This document shows, piece by piece, positions 19,554 through 28,827 of a DNA stretch of 64,000 nt. This DNA is from Unio delphinus (lineage: Eukaryota; Mollusca; Bivalvia; Unionida; Unionidae), in NCBI GenBank assembly GCA_029339505.1, contig JAQISU010000097.1, positions 3,695,001-3,759,000 on the forward strand, written 5' to 3'. How positions within the stretch are numbered: the first letter of the stretch is position 1; each line of letters opens with the position of its first letter. The notes beneath the pieces were generated by a model. The model was not told the origin of the DNA, did not search any database, and worked only from the letters and a program-made list of their open reading frames with translations. A program made the translations under genes and the position numbers.

Positions 19554-20523
19554 AGTCGCTATAATAATCATCGGTAAGTTCATCGATGAAACTGCGATAT
19601 AGTCCGATATCCATTATATGTCCTTGAAATAACCGCTGACAGATTTCAGTAGCTTCATTAATTATTTCCGGAGAATTATTTCCAGCTCGTTTTCCTCCAA
19701 TAAGAACTTCTAACCGTGATATATCATCGAAGACACTTATTGAACAGGGTATATTACCACCGCGATATCCCTCGCCGGATTTTTCTTCTTCAGGTTCTTC
19801 TCGTTGAGGATCTTCCATAACAGGTTCTTCTTGTTTTCGTGGTCGTCCTCGTTTTTGTGGAGTTGATTTAATACGTTTTCGTTCTTCTGCTCGTTCTTGT
19901 TTTTCTAGTTGTTTTAGTTGTTGCTGTTCTGTTGCTAGTCGTTGTTGTTCAGTTTCTAATAAACCTCGCTGTTGTTGATATTGAAAATCTTTTGTGCCAA
20001 TGGCAGTTTTATACGCGTGATATGAAGGATCATTATTATTAATTTTTGGTAGTTGATTTTTAATTTTAAAAACCGCATCAGAAAACTCTTTTACATTTGA
20101 AATAGAACCTACATGTTTAGGATTTAAATACCTATCTTTTTGATAATATCCTAGCGCGGCAAAGTCTGTTAATTTCTCTAATTTAGTTTCATCGATATAT
20201 GCTAAAGTTTTTTCGGTAAATCTATTTCGGAGTTCTTGAACTCTATTACCACCGATTTGTTTAGGTTTAACCGCAGGTTCAACCTCAGGTTCAACCACAG
20301 GTGAAACCGCTGGTTTAGATTCTTTTATCGCGGTTACAACTTCACCAGTTGCCGTAGTTATAGGCTTAAATAATTGTTCAGTGTCGGTGGTAAAATCCAT
20401 CTTTGCTTGTTGACGCGCTTGAAGATTATCTCTAAAAGAATCTCTCACCGGGAGATATTTCTTAATCGCAGCCAACCATTCTCTAGTTAATCTAGTTATT
20501 TGTGCTTCTCCAATGTTTGTCAT
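19552..20523 (-). CDS. Coiled-coil virion-region protein, 323 aa, element 1
   Basis: Intact from the ATG at 20523, which follows TTTATATAA. The N-terminal 100 residues are helical and Pro/Glu/Val-repeat rich (PVVEPEVEPAVKP). A central domain contains ELRNRFTEKTLAYIDE and GYYQKDRYLNP. A long Gln/Glu/Lys/Arg coiled coil follows at about residues 180-215, with an AT-hook-like KRGRPRK. The C-terminal domain is acidic. No family name was recognised. The position at the outer end of the structural cluster suggests a virion or scaffold role. Confidence 0.55.
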   Translation of the reverse strand: MTNIGEAQITRLTREWLAAIKKYLPVRDSFRDNLQARQQAKMDFTTDTEQLFKPITTATGEVVTAIKESKPAVSPVVEPEVEPAVKPKQIGGNRVQELRNRFTEKTLAYIDETKLEKLTDFAALGYYQKDRYLNPKHVGSISNVKEFSDAVFKIKNQLPKINNNDPSYHAYKTAIGTKDFQYQQQRGLLETEQQRLATEQQQLKQLEKQERAEERKRIKSTPQKRGRPRKQEEPVMEDPQREEPEEEKSGEGYRGGNIPCSISVFDDISRLEVLIGGKRAGNNSPEIINEATEICQRLFQGHIMDIGLYRSFIDELTDDYYSD

Positions 20524-20533
20524 TTATATAAAT

Positions 20534-20549
20534 AAAAATCGAAGATTTT
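20534..20549. repeat. AAAATC/GATTTT hairpin beside the right inverted repeat
   Basis: A 6-bp stem with a 3-nt loop, immediately inside the right terminal repeat and upstream of the 323-residue gene. Confidence 0.35.
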
Positions 20550-20554
20550 CAATT

Positions 20555-20852
20555 GCTAATTCGGTTAGCTTCATAGCAGCAGAGAGGGTGGTGACAACGA
20601 CAACATCGAAGATGTCGGCGTCGTTTTTTTTAATTCTGATTTTACCAAATGGACGCTTCTATTACGCATTTATGAGGAAGCCTTGGATTACCGAAAGACG
20701 CCCGTAAACTCTTGTCAGATTCACCCTCTTCCTACATTTCTTTTGGTTTTGAGAAACCCCTAATTTGACAAATAGAGCTCTAAAATAGTTAAGGCTCCAT
20801 TTGGCAAAAGGACGCCTCTATTTCAAGTTGTCCGATTCACCCTCTCTGCTGC
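20555..20852 (-). repeat. Right terminal inverted repeat of element 1
   Basis: 298 bp, the inverted partner of 3826-4123, ending CCTCTCTGCTGC. It differs by scattered substitutions and small indels, consistent with an old insertion. Confidence 0.93.
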
Positions 20853-20859
20853 TACTTAA
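20853..20859. repeat. Right target-site duplication of element 1
   Basis: TACTTAA, identical to 3819-3825. Confidence 0.85.
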
Positions 20860-21434
20860 TAGCAAATATACTGATATTTTTAATCTATGCCTGAGACAAT
20901 TGAGAAACATTTTTTGATCCATCAGAATAAACATGGATTCAAACTCCACCCCACTCCCATGTTCTTGCTTTTTTTGTGCAGTGAATGAAGATATCACACA
21001 TTGAAGAAAATAAATATAGAGTTCTGGAAACAAAACTAACGAACATGTCTTTTTTGTCACATTTTTAAAAAATTCCTCAATTGCAATCAATTATGAAAAA
21101 TATTTTGCATTGTGTGCTGGAGTTTTAAAGAATGGTGCATTTAATAATGAAATTTTGATTCTGGCCATAACTATATGCACTTGAGATTATCTGTATATCA
21201 GCATTTATGACATAATTCCCATATAATCATGGCATTCCAAAGAATTGCATTTGGAACATCCCTATACTCAGGCGCTGAGGATACACAGAATCTGCTCTGA
21301 CCATGAAACATTCCAAAAAACGATCTGAAGTTATTTGATCAACTGAGGCTATGACAAAGGATAGCAGAGGCAACTCAGAGGGCTAAGCAAACGAACCATA
21401 ATGACCTACTAAATTATAGAGGAAGAATAGGTGT
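20860..21434. other. Intergenic, no feature seen
   Basis: AT-rich flank of element 1 with no supported gene. Confidence 0.45.
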
Positions 21435-21640
21435 ATTGTGTACCATTTATCCTGACTTACCATCCAGACAACCCTAATGTAGGTACAATCATTTATCCTG
21501 ACTTACCGTCCAGACAACCCCTAATGTAGGTACAATCATTTATCCTGACTTACCATCCAGACAAATTTAATGTAGGTACAATCATTTATCCTTACTTACC
21601 ATCCAGACACCCCTAATGTAGGTACAATCATTTGTCTGGA
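21435..21640. repeat. 46-bp tandem repeat, about 4 copies
   Basis: ATCATTTATCCTGACTTACC with TCCAGACAACCCCTAATG recurs at a spacing of about 46-47 bp. Confidence 0.85.
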
Positions 21641-21905
21641 AACACTGGTGAATTGTGTGACAGACTAAAAGTCAATCCTCCCAAACAAACCAGTAATAGC
21701 TCTCTGAAGACCAAAACCCATTAAAGACATCCTAGTCTGTGCAAAGCTAACGCCAATCACTAACCATGTCCACCATAGTAAATGTGGCCACTGTGGAAAG
21801 AAAAATCTGTCAACATATGATAGAGACCAACACATTTTATAGCACAACATCTAACAAAAAAACTAAACACCCATGGTCCAAACAAGACATGCAAAACAAA
21901 TAATA

Positions 21906-22165
21906 AGGTCGTTGGTTCGATCCCCGTCCAAGTCACACAAAAGACTTACCAAAATGGTTCTAACAGCTGCCTCACTTGGTGCTCAGCATTAAGAGGTTAG
22001 TGTTAAGACTGGTTGGCCTAGTGACTGGGTGGGACATCATGCTACATGGCTGTGGCATGATGCCCTAGTGCTAGACATAATAAACTGCCTCACTGCAGAC
22101 ATCGTAGCAATATGACTGAAAAATTGTTAAAGCTACATTAAAAATCCTAATCATACACACAAAAC
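21906..22165 (+). mobile_element. 5'-truncated SINE, family B
   Basis: Begins at the B box (GGTTCGATCC). It is then collinear with the SINE at 6691-7024, including AACAGCTGCCTCACTTG, the CATGATG inverted segment and the tail TTAAAAATCCTAATCA. The tRNA-like A-box half is missing. Confidence 0.85.
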
Positions 22166-22819
22166 AAAGAATGTGATTGATCTCATAACATGTAAGATCT
22201 GTGACGATTCAGTATGTTGGAGAAACTGAAAAGTTGTACAAAAGGAACAATAGTCATGATTTGATTGGATGACAAAGAAGTTGTACAGATGTCCAGTTAC
22301 AGAACTCATCTATTCCGGTGGCCACACATTCAGTGATGTAACATTTATTGCAATTGCTCAAACCCCAGCTGCAGTTCTGAAACCAGGAAATAAAAGGAAT
22401 CTTACTGGATTTGACAACTTAAACTGTCATGCACAAATAAAATAATCATATTTTTGGAAGAACTAGATGGCTGCCATGTATGGATGGTTCTTACACAGCA
22501 CCACTCAATATTTGGTGTAAAAACGGGTGTTTAATATGTTATTACCTATTGCCATAATTTAAACTGTGGTTTTAAGTTGGTGTACATGAAATTTAATGTG
22601 CATGTTTCCATTTATTCAAGTGAATTTGGAAACCTGTTAAAAACAAAGGATTTTAGGTTATCCAAGATGGCTCCCAAAGTGGATTAATTTAAAATTGAAC
22701 TACATCTACCATATCTCAACTTGAGATGATACCAACTCAAATACACTATGCAAGTTTCTTTTTCAAAAGTCTATGGATATGTGCTAGTCTTATACATGTG
22801 TAAGGATTTCATATACTTT
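22166..22819. other. Intergenic, no feature seen
   Basis: No open frame, repeat or mobile element is recognised. Confidence 0.4.
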
Positions 22820-23465
22820 CTATATAATAATAATAAGAAGAAGAAGAAGAAGAAAAAGAAGAAGAAGAAGAAGAAGCTCTAAGCGCTTTACAACATCTAT
22901 AATGATATGAATACAAAAAACAAAAACAAAAAGCCATGAAATTGGATGAAAAAAATGCTTAAAATATTTAAGGTAGGAAACATTTTTAGGTCTATAAGTT
23001 TGTTCTTGCAGTTGAAAAAGGTGAGTTTTAAGAGCACTCTTGAAAGGGATCACTGTGTCTTTGTGTCTAATTTCAATAGACAATTCATTCCACGTTGATG
23101 GGCCCTGGTATGCAAAAGAGCTTTGTCCATATGTCTTCATTTTCATAGTTGGAATAATGAGTATACAAATGTCAGAAGAGGAGCGTAAGTATCTTGCTAG
23201 TGTGTACACATGAGTGATGCCGGATAGGTATGCTGGACTGGAGTAGCACAGAGAACAAATTTTGTGTTTGATTCTGGATCGAATGGATAGCCAGTGTAGG
23301 GTACAGAGCACCGGGGAGGTGTGCTCTGATCGTGGTACTCTAAAGATGATCCGAGCAGCTGTGTTTTCAACTTTTGAAGTAACTGACATAGATATTGAGA
23401 CTGTTACTGTTATCACTGTTATGAAGAAGCTGAATCATGGAATTTAACTTTGTTGGGTCCTTACT
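22820..23465 (-). mobile_element. 3' end of a CR1-like LINE (reverse transcriptase C-terminus)
   Basis: A minus-strand frame encodes NTAARIIFRVPRSEHTSPVL, LHWLSIRSRIKHKICSL, SSSDICILIIP and FAYQGPSTWNELS. This is the characteristic C-terminal region after the catalytic domain of CR1/Jockey-group reverse transcriptases. The element is truncated upstream. It ends in an (AAG)n/(AAT)n microsatellite at 22826-22876, typical of LINE 3' tails. Confidence 0.8.
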
Positions 23466-24477
23466 CATTACATTTAGCTCAACCTTTTCTGCATCATTCT
23501 CAGGCTTTAGAATGTCTGATATATCTGAAGATCAGAGACATATAGAATCCCATCTTTGAATGTCTTGTACAGAGTGAAAATGAAAACATTGGTACAGATC
23601 ATGATTTGGGGTTATCCAATATGCCTGACATTTGTCCAGAATTCCTGAGGGTCAAACATAATCAGTACAATGTCACTGTGCATATAGATTCACAAAAGTT
23701 TGAGTTTGTAAAACAGATATCGGTTTCTTGCATGACTTCATGCAGTTCAAGTGTTCAAAATAGTACTTACAGAACACAAGAGAAAAACACTGTGACAGCT
23801 ATATTGTATAAAACAACGTGCCCTGTACTTACCGGGGCTGAACTATATCAAATGGTTAGATCATATTATCTGTAAATGTAGACAGAATGAGAATGCCCAT
23901 GCTAAAGGCAGTTATATGTTGACATCTACGATAGTAACTAGATGTAGTACCAAACATGAAACAGCTCCTAAAGTTTTGAACAAGATGACTTGGCAAAAAA
24001 GTTAACAGCCCCGTCAGAGTGTCAGGCATACATACTCCATAAATCATGACCATTACAGTGATGGTTTAAACCATACTGATTTCTCAATGTATGTACATAA
24101 AAAAACAATTGGTAACTTTTGAAATTGAATAATTAAAACTACAGTTACATGCTATTAGGTCAACACAGGGAATGATTAATGAGCAAGTAAACTCGTGAAA
24201 TAGCAATTGAGACAGACTCCCAATTAGTAACAATGTCCAATGCTCAGACACAGACAATCCCAATACCAGCCAAACGAAAATGTAAAATAACCATGCAAGT
24301 AACAACTGATACCCAAAGTAATCCTGTATTGCAAACAACAGTACCCCACTTTCAATCATGTGTCACACCTGTAACAACAATAAGTGTACACCCATGAACT
24401 TAAGCTCAGACAAGTCTGTTGCCTGTACCAACAACTGCATTTCCCAGTGCTCAGATAATGTGTCAACATCAGCTTGA
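23466..24477. other. Intergenic; weak LINE-like traces only
   Basis: An 89-codon frame at 23606-23875 shows no recognisable feature. A Cys-rich plus-strand stretch near 24360-24460 (CHTCNNNKC..CTNNCISQC) may be a decayed zinc finger of a LINE ORF1, but this is weak. Confidence 0.35.
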
Positions 24478-25003
24478 TTAGCTCCCATAACTGAGATATT
24501 AGCTCCCATAACTGAGACATTAGCTCCCATAACTGAGACATTAGCTCCCATAACTGAGATATTAGCTCCCATAACTGAGACATTAGCTCCCATAACTGAG
24601 ACACTAACTCCCATAACTGAGACATTAGCTCACATAACTGAGACATTAACTCCCATAACTGAGACATTAGCTCACATAACTGAGACCTTAGCTCACATAA
24701 CTGAGACACTAACTCCCATAACTGAGATATTAGCTCCCATAACTGAGACATTAGCTCCCATAACTGAGACATTAGCTCCCATAACTGGGACATTAGCTCA
24801 CATAACTGAGACATTAGCTCCCATAACTGAGACACTAGCTCACATAACTGAGACATTAGCTCACATAACTGAGACATTAGCTCACATAACTGGGACATTA
24901 GCTCACATAACTGGGACATTAGCTCCCATAACTGAGACACTAGCTCACATAACTGAGACATTAGCTCACATAACTGAGACATTAGCTCACATAACTGAGA
25001 CAC
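24478..25003. repeat. 21-bp minisatellite, about 25 copies
   Basis: AGCTCCCATAACTGAGACAT recurs every 21 bp with T/C, C/A and A/G variants. Because 21 is divisible by 3, it stays open and would encode MSQLCEL/MSQLWEL heptads on the minus strand. There is no evidence that it is a gene. Confidence 0.95.
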
Positions 25004-25079
25004 CAATTCTTCCAAGAGATGTGTATGTAATACAAACTGTCCAATACATGAAATCTCAAGCCAACAAATATAGGACTCT

Positions 25080-25545
25080 AATCATTGGTGCCTGAATATT
25101 AAAAACTATTATACCAAGTAGACTTTTTACAACAGATGTACAGACTCTAAGAGGAGCGAAAATCGACAACATCATGGATAAAATAACGAAAAATGACCAA
25201 ACTAAATACAACCAAATTATTATTTTAGTAGGTGGAAATGATGCCGGTTAGGGATGGTCACTAAATCAAATCAGAACAGATTTTGAAAGTCTACTCAACG
25301 CTGCGAGGTTCTGCAGCCTAAATACATGTAAAATACTGATATCAGGATTACCGGTACCTCCTGCTGTGGACACCAGGGTAAAAGAAATCAATAATCTGAT
25401 AATTGACCTATGTGAAGACTGATCTAGAGTACATTCCACAAGACACGTTTTTCTTTCTTTAGAACCAGGATGTCAACCTAAGCCTCTATCACAGAGACAA
25501 AATTTGATTAAGTTAAAAAGGAAACTCTGAACTAATAAGAACTAA
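25080..25545 (+). mobile_element. Decayed LINE ORF1 fragment with SGNH-hydrolase-like region
   Basis: The plus-strand frame reads IIILVGGNDAG and then ILISGLPVPPAV..KEINNLIIDLCED, interrupted by stops. This pattern of a GGND block followed by a conserved SGLPV-like block resembles the esterase (SGNH) domain found in CR1-group LINE ORF1 proteins. It is a remnant only. Confidence 0.5.
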
Positions 25546-25734
25546 TAACATTTATGCCTCCATTTTCAGGCACAATAATAAAGAGTACTGTATCTACTGT
25601 TTTGCAGCAACATAATATTTAAGGATGTATATTTTTCTATCCCACCAGCGTCAAGAAGACTTCATTAACTTCAAAGCTACAGGACTGGGTCAGATGAACT
25701 AAAACTTTCTTTACAGTGTGCCTTTAACAAACTG

Positions 25735-25855
25735 GACAACTGCACATGAAATGGTATGATGGGATATACTGGACAACTGGTGCACATGAAATGGTATGAT
25801 GAGATATACTGGACAACTGGTGCACATGCAATGGTATAATGGGATATACTGGTAA
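25735..25855. repeat. Tandem repeat of about 40-44 bp, three copies
   Basis: GGACAACTGGTGCACATGAA followed by TGGTATGATGGGATATACT recurs at about 25732, 25772 and 25812. Confidence 0.85.
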
Positions 25856-26440
25856 AACTAAAATATTACTTATCACAAAATGGCCAAAACTGACAAATCT
25901 TGTTTGTGATGAACTATGTCTAGAAGGATAAAACTTTACAAATGGTCTGTCATGATATACCACTTAGTGTTTTGGTAGATAATAACCTGACTGAACATAC
26001 CAAACATATCAGTAATAAAGTCAATTAAAGTTTATGGCTTTGTTTGAATTTAAATGATAAGAAAAAATAGCAAAGCTGGCACATCTTCAAAAAAGAGCAT
26101 TGGGGCTATGATCAGTCCAGAAAGAAAGCAAGGAAAATTTATTGTAATCAAAATTATTACAGATAAAAGACCGAATCCGTGCGAGAAAAGCCAAATCAAC
26201 GTACTGGATATCCAAAAATAGTTCTCCTGAATATTTAAAATCACTTTTCCTGCAAAAGCTATCTGGTAATACTCCCCACCCGTTATCTATGTCTTCCATT
26301 AGCAATATTAAGTTCCTAAACCAAATAAGAATGTAGTTTTTAAAAGTTTCCAATACTCTGGAACTTTGCTCTGTAATAGTATTCCAGTTGAGATTAGAAA
26401 TGCTCACTATATTTCCTTCTTCCAAACACAATATATCCAG
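25850..26440 (+). mobile_element. Decayed LINE reverse transcriptase C-terminal remnant
   Basis: Interrupted plus-strand fragments such as GKTKILLITKWPKLT, VDNNLTEHTKHISNKVN, KRALGL and SPEYLKSLFL occur in the order seen after the catalytic domain of CR1/Jockey-type reverse transcriptases. It may belong with the ORF1 remnant just upstream as one deleted LINE. Confidence 0.55.
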
Positions 26441-26820
26441 TGGCTTCAGATATGCGGCTAAAATAAATAAATTCTTTTGTATGAGGGACTTAAGGTACGT
26501 TAGTTTATAGCTAATTTTGCTACCTCTTTAAATAAAGTCATTATACTTTTGCAGCCGGTGCATTTTCATTAAAATAATGCTTTGAATTTGCTTAATAACT
26601 GCACAATAAAACAATTAAATTATCCAGGATATATGTTGTGTTTATGCAAATTTACATTAAAAGAACAACATGCAATATGGCTCATTAATTGCACGGTCAA
26701 TATAAAATATTTTTCAGCATCAGCATCAAGTTGAAACCGATTAGTTCAGACTTTCAAGCTTTCATTCCTGTAGAAATAGTCATGTCAATTTTTTTTAACC
26801 GCAACTCCTTTTAGTTTTCT
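26441..26820. other. Intergenic, no feature seen
   Basis: AT-rich sequence without a supported gene or repeat. Confidence 0.4.
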
Positions 26821-26829
26821 GTCCTGTCT

Positions 26830-27004
26830 GTGTTTTGTATTTGCCTCATCGTCATCATCATTATCATCATCATCATCAGTCTCTTGACCTAGTGTGGACG
26901 TTGAGGCACTGTGCTGCTGAACATCTGACCAGTTCCCTCCACTTGTCTCGATCATATGCCAATGCCTCTGTCTCAGCAAAACTTTTCCTGGTCCATTCTG
27001 TTAT
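26830..27004 (-). mobile_element. RTE-like LINE 3' fragment, left half split by element 2
   Basis: The minus strand reads TEWTRKSFAETEALAYDRDKW..ELVRCSAA, the usual C-terminal end of a common invertebrate RTE-type reverse transcriptase. A (GAT)n tract follows at 26850-26880. It continues in frame from the fragment at 47578-47850 if element 2 and one target copy are removed. Confidence 0.82.
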
Positions 27005-27010
27005 GTTGTC
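27005..27010. repeat. Left target-site duplication of element 2
   Basis: GTTGTC, identical to 47578-47583. The 6-bp length is that expected of Polintons. Confidence 0.95.
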
Positions 27011-27399
27011 AGTAGTAATATGGGGCACTCTAGCGTCAAGGGAAAATCCAGTCAAAAACAGCTTGGGCTAATCTAGCGTCAAGGGGAATTTAACATGGTG
27101 GGCCTATCTAGCGTCAAGGGAAATTTAACATGGGAACTATTTGGGCCTATCTAGCGTCAAGGGAAATTGAACATGGTGGGCCTATCTAGCGTCAAGGGAA
27201 ATTGAACATGGTGGGCCTATCTAGCGTCAAGGGGAATTGAACATGGGAACTATTTGGGCCTATTTAGCCTCAAGGGACATGAAACATGGGGAATATGATT
27301 TGTATGGGTATAGGGAAACTGTCTAGGGACAAGGGAAAAAAAGGGTGGCAATGAAAGCTACTATCTTTTCGAGACTTATGAGTGGCCCTGAAAAGGGCC
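27011..27399 (+). repeat. Left terminal inverted repeat of element 2
   Basis: 389 bp, the inverted partner of 47189-47577. It is made largely of six units beginning CTAGCGTCAAGGGRAAWT, plus one diverged TTAGCCTCAAGGG unit, spaced about 35-45 bp apart. The inner end contains a histone-type stem-loop on the minus strand (27384-27399) with its purine element at 27363-27370. Confidence 0.96.
27384..27399 (-). terminator. Histone-type 3' stem-loop no. 1 (left inverted repeat)
   Basis: On the minus strand it reads GGCCCT-TTTC-AGGGCC followed by ACTCA, then a CTCGAAAAGAT purine element about 14 nt on. It lies 27 nt after the stop of the minus-strand basic gene. This is the metazoan replication-dependent histone mRNA 3' end consensus: 6-bp stem, 4-nt loop, ACYCA flank and a U7-type downstream element. 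Confidence 0.85.
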
Positions 27400-27426
27400 G
27401 TTATGTGTAATGTTAACGTTGTCTTG

Positions 27427-27660
27427 TTAACACAGAGGACATCTCACAGATCTTCTTCTCTTCCTTAAACTTCTCCTTACTGTGGGTCCATAGAAGAGAA
27501 CTCTCTTCAAGCAACCTTGTCTTTCCACATAGACTCTTCTCTTCCAATAGGCTGTCTCCGTCCTATGAATGACACTCCATGATGATCTGACATACATGGG
27601 TATGTCAGTCCTAAACAGCATACTTGACACAAGGGTTGACGATTCAACATTAGTCCACAT
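27427..27660 (-). CDS. Small Arg-rich protein, left-end gene of element 2
   Basis: 77 residues from the ATG at 27660. The C-terminal half is strongly basic (YWKRRVYVERQG, RRSLRKRRRSVRCPLC), suggesting nucleic-acid binding. A TATAAATA box lies at 27703-27710, about 45 nt upstream. A histone-type stem-loop follows the stop by 27 nt, so the mRNA would be very short and possibly non-polyadenylated. No family was recognised. It is divergent from the gene at 27879, with which it shares a promoter region. Confidence 0.6.
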   Translation of the reverse strand: MWTNVESSTLVSSMLFRTDIPMYVRSSWSVIHRTETAYWKRRVYVERQGCLKRVLFYGPTVRRSLRKRRRSVRCPLC

Positions 27661-27699
27661 CTTCTGATGAGAACAGGTGAATCGAATGCCGTGTACTGC

Positions 27700-27830
27700 G
27701 GTTATTTATAGGGGAAGAGCGGATTGAAACGGATTGAGTGTATCCACCAATCCAAACGTGCGCTACAAAAGTCAGACACAGCCATCCAATCGGAAGAGAG
27801 CAGTCTGTGACGTCACCTTTTCTATATAGA
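27700..27830. promoter_or_regulatory. Divergent promoter with CCAAT boxes, CRE and two TATA boxes
   Basis: Between the divergent left-end genes lie TATAAATA on the minus strand (27703-27710), CCAAT-like boxes at about 27747 and 27786, a perfect CRE/ATF palindrome TGACGTCA at 27808-27815, and TCTATATAGA at about 27820 on the plus strand. CCAAT plus TATA is also a common histone-gene promoter arrangement. Confidence 0.65.
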
Positions 27831-27878
27831 GGTACTAGCGCCTGTGCGCAGTCAATCGATTCAAGAGAGTTGTCAATC

Positions 27879-28517
27879 ATGGCGGACCCTAAGAAGACAA
27901 TGAATTGGAGTGAGACAGGAGTAGAGACAGCAAGTCATGGACCAACAGTGACTACTAAAGCCATGACAAATCTACATCCAGAAGAAGTTGATTTTAACTG
28001 GGATATTGTGGATTTTTTAACATCGCAAGAATTTATTCCGGAACCTTCGTTGCCTTCTGTATCTTCTTATGGACACGTCGATGATTTTAAGCAGAGACAA
28101 AAAGAAGCATTGGAGCGATTTTTACAACAACAGAAAGTAGAAGAACAAGCTTTTCTTATGCAACAGCAGGAAGAAGAAGAAGCAAGAAGAAAACACCAGG
28201 AAGAAACAGTAGCAGCAACGGAGAAGAATGAAGACCAAGGACAGAAAGAAAATAGTGAAAATCAAACGGTTACGACGGTACTTTTAGATATTTTAGCTGA
28301 GTTAAAGAGTCTGAAACAAATGTATCAGACTTCTTTATCACGACCGAAGAGAAAAAGACCTTCTCGAGCGAAACAACCCGATCTCTCTGTGACTACGTCT
28401 ACCTTACCACCGTTAGTGATTTCTACCAAATCATTGACAGGAACCACCAGTCCCGAAGTAGGCCTTGGCCGTGGCAAAGGCTTAAGACAGCTCAAGAGGA
28501 TTTCATCCCGTTTCTGA
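27879..28517 (+). CDS. Coiled-coil accessory protein with basic tail, left end of element 2
   Basis: 212 residues from the ATG at 27879 (MADPKKTMNW). An acidic N-terminal region (HPEEVDFNWDIVDFLTSQEF) could act as a short interaction motif. A Gln/Glu-rich coiled coil spans about residues 65-130. A Leu-rich helix (VLLDILAELKSLKQMYQ) follows, then a Lys/Arg-rich patch (RPKRKRPSRAK) and a Gly/Arg tail. No family was recognised. A TATA box lies about 55 nt upstream, and a histone-type stem-loop lies 33 nt after the stop. The open frame upstream of 27879 covers the promoter and is not used. Confidence 0.65.
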   Translation: MADPKKTMNWSETGVETASHGPTVTTKAMTNLHPEEVDFNWDIVDFLTSQEFIPEPSLPSVSSYGHVDDFKQRQKEALERFLQQQKVEEQAFLMQQQEEEEARRKHQEETVAATEKNEDQGQKENSENQTVTTVLLDILAELKSLKQMYQTSLSRPKRKRPSRAKQPDLSVTTSTLPPLVISTKSLTGTTSPEVGLGRGKGLRQLKRISSRF

Positions 28518-28550
28518 GTTTGTTTTGTTTTAAATACACAAAACACCAAC

Positions 28551-28566
28551 GGTCCTTTTCAGGACC
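28551..28566 (+). terminator. Histone-type 3' stem-loop no. 2
   Basis: GGTCCT-TTTC-AGGACC with CCAAC before it and ACTCC after it. A GAAAAGAA purine element lies at 28581-28588. The third stem pair is T-A here instead of C-G in copies 1 and 5, a compensatory change that supports RNA pairing. Confidence 0.88.
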
Positions 28567-28590
28567 ACTCCAATTATTTCGAAAAGAAAT

Positions 28591-28827
28591 ACTATGTCAA
28601 TTGCCTATTTCAATGAAAACTCAAAAGTCCTTTATGTTTTTAAAAACCCATGATGTACGTGTGAGTGAATGAATGTGTGAGTGTAGGTAATTATACTATC
28701 AAATCAAAACCAAGAGACACTTACGTTTTTTCTCTTTAGTTTATTCTAGTACAAACGTCACAATTCAATATCACAACATAACATAACACAAGACCACTTT
28801 AAAAAAGTTCATAGGTTTTCTTCTGTT
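28591..28827. other. Intergenic region between convergent genes of element 2
   Basis: Contains an AATAAA signal on the minus strand (28740-28745) for the zinc-knuckle gene and a GTGAGTGAATGAATGTG repeat-like tract. Confidence 0.5.

Larger units (their letters stand above)
3826..20852. mobile_element. Element 1: decayed Maverick/Polinton, 17.0 kb
   Basis: Defined by 298-bp terminal inverted repeats and a 6-7 bp direct duplication. It contains the Polinton hallmark set: DDE integrase, PolB-type polymerase, adenain-type protease, A32/FtsK-like packaging ATPase and jelly-roll capsid genes. The left part carries the ATPase (minus) and the phospholipase and integrase (plus). The replication gene and all structural genes from 13.2 to 20.5 kb are on the minus strand. 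Many genes are interrupted, by homopolymer frameshifts, by in-frame stops at about 7.07 and 17.30 kb, and by a SINE in the helicase. The copy is therefore a fossil, possibly worsened by assembly indels. Its proteins are only distantly like those of element 2, so the two belong to different lineages. Confidence 0.93.

Noticed and set aside
24356..25015. 219-codon minus-strand frame with MSQLCEL heptads, looking like a coiled-coil protein
   Set aside because: It is exactly the 21-bp minisatellite; no promoter, homologous domain or codon signature.
27738..27878. N-terminal extension of the 27879 gene
   Set aside because: It begins upstream of the TATA box and CRE, so it is promoter DNA rather than protein.
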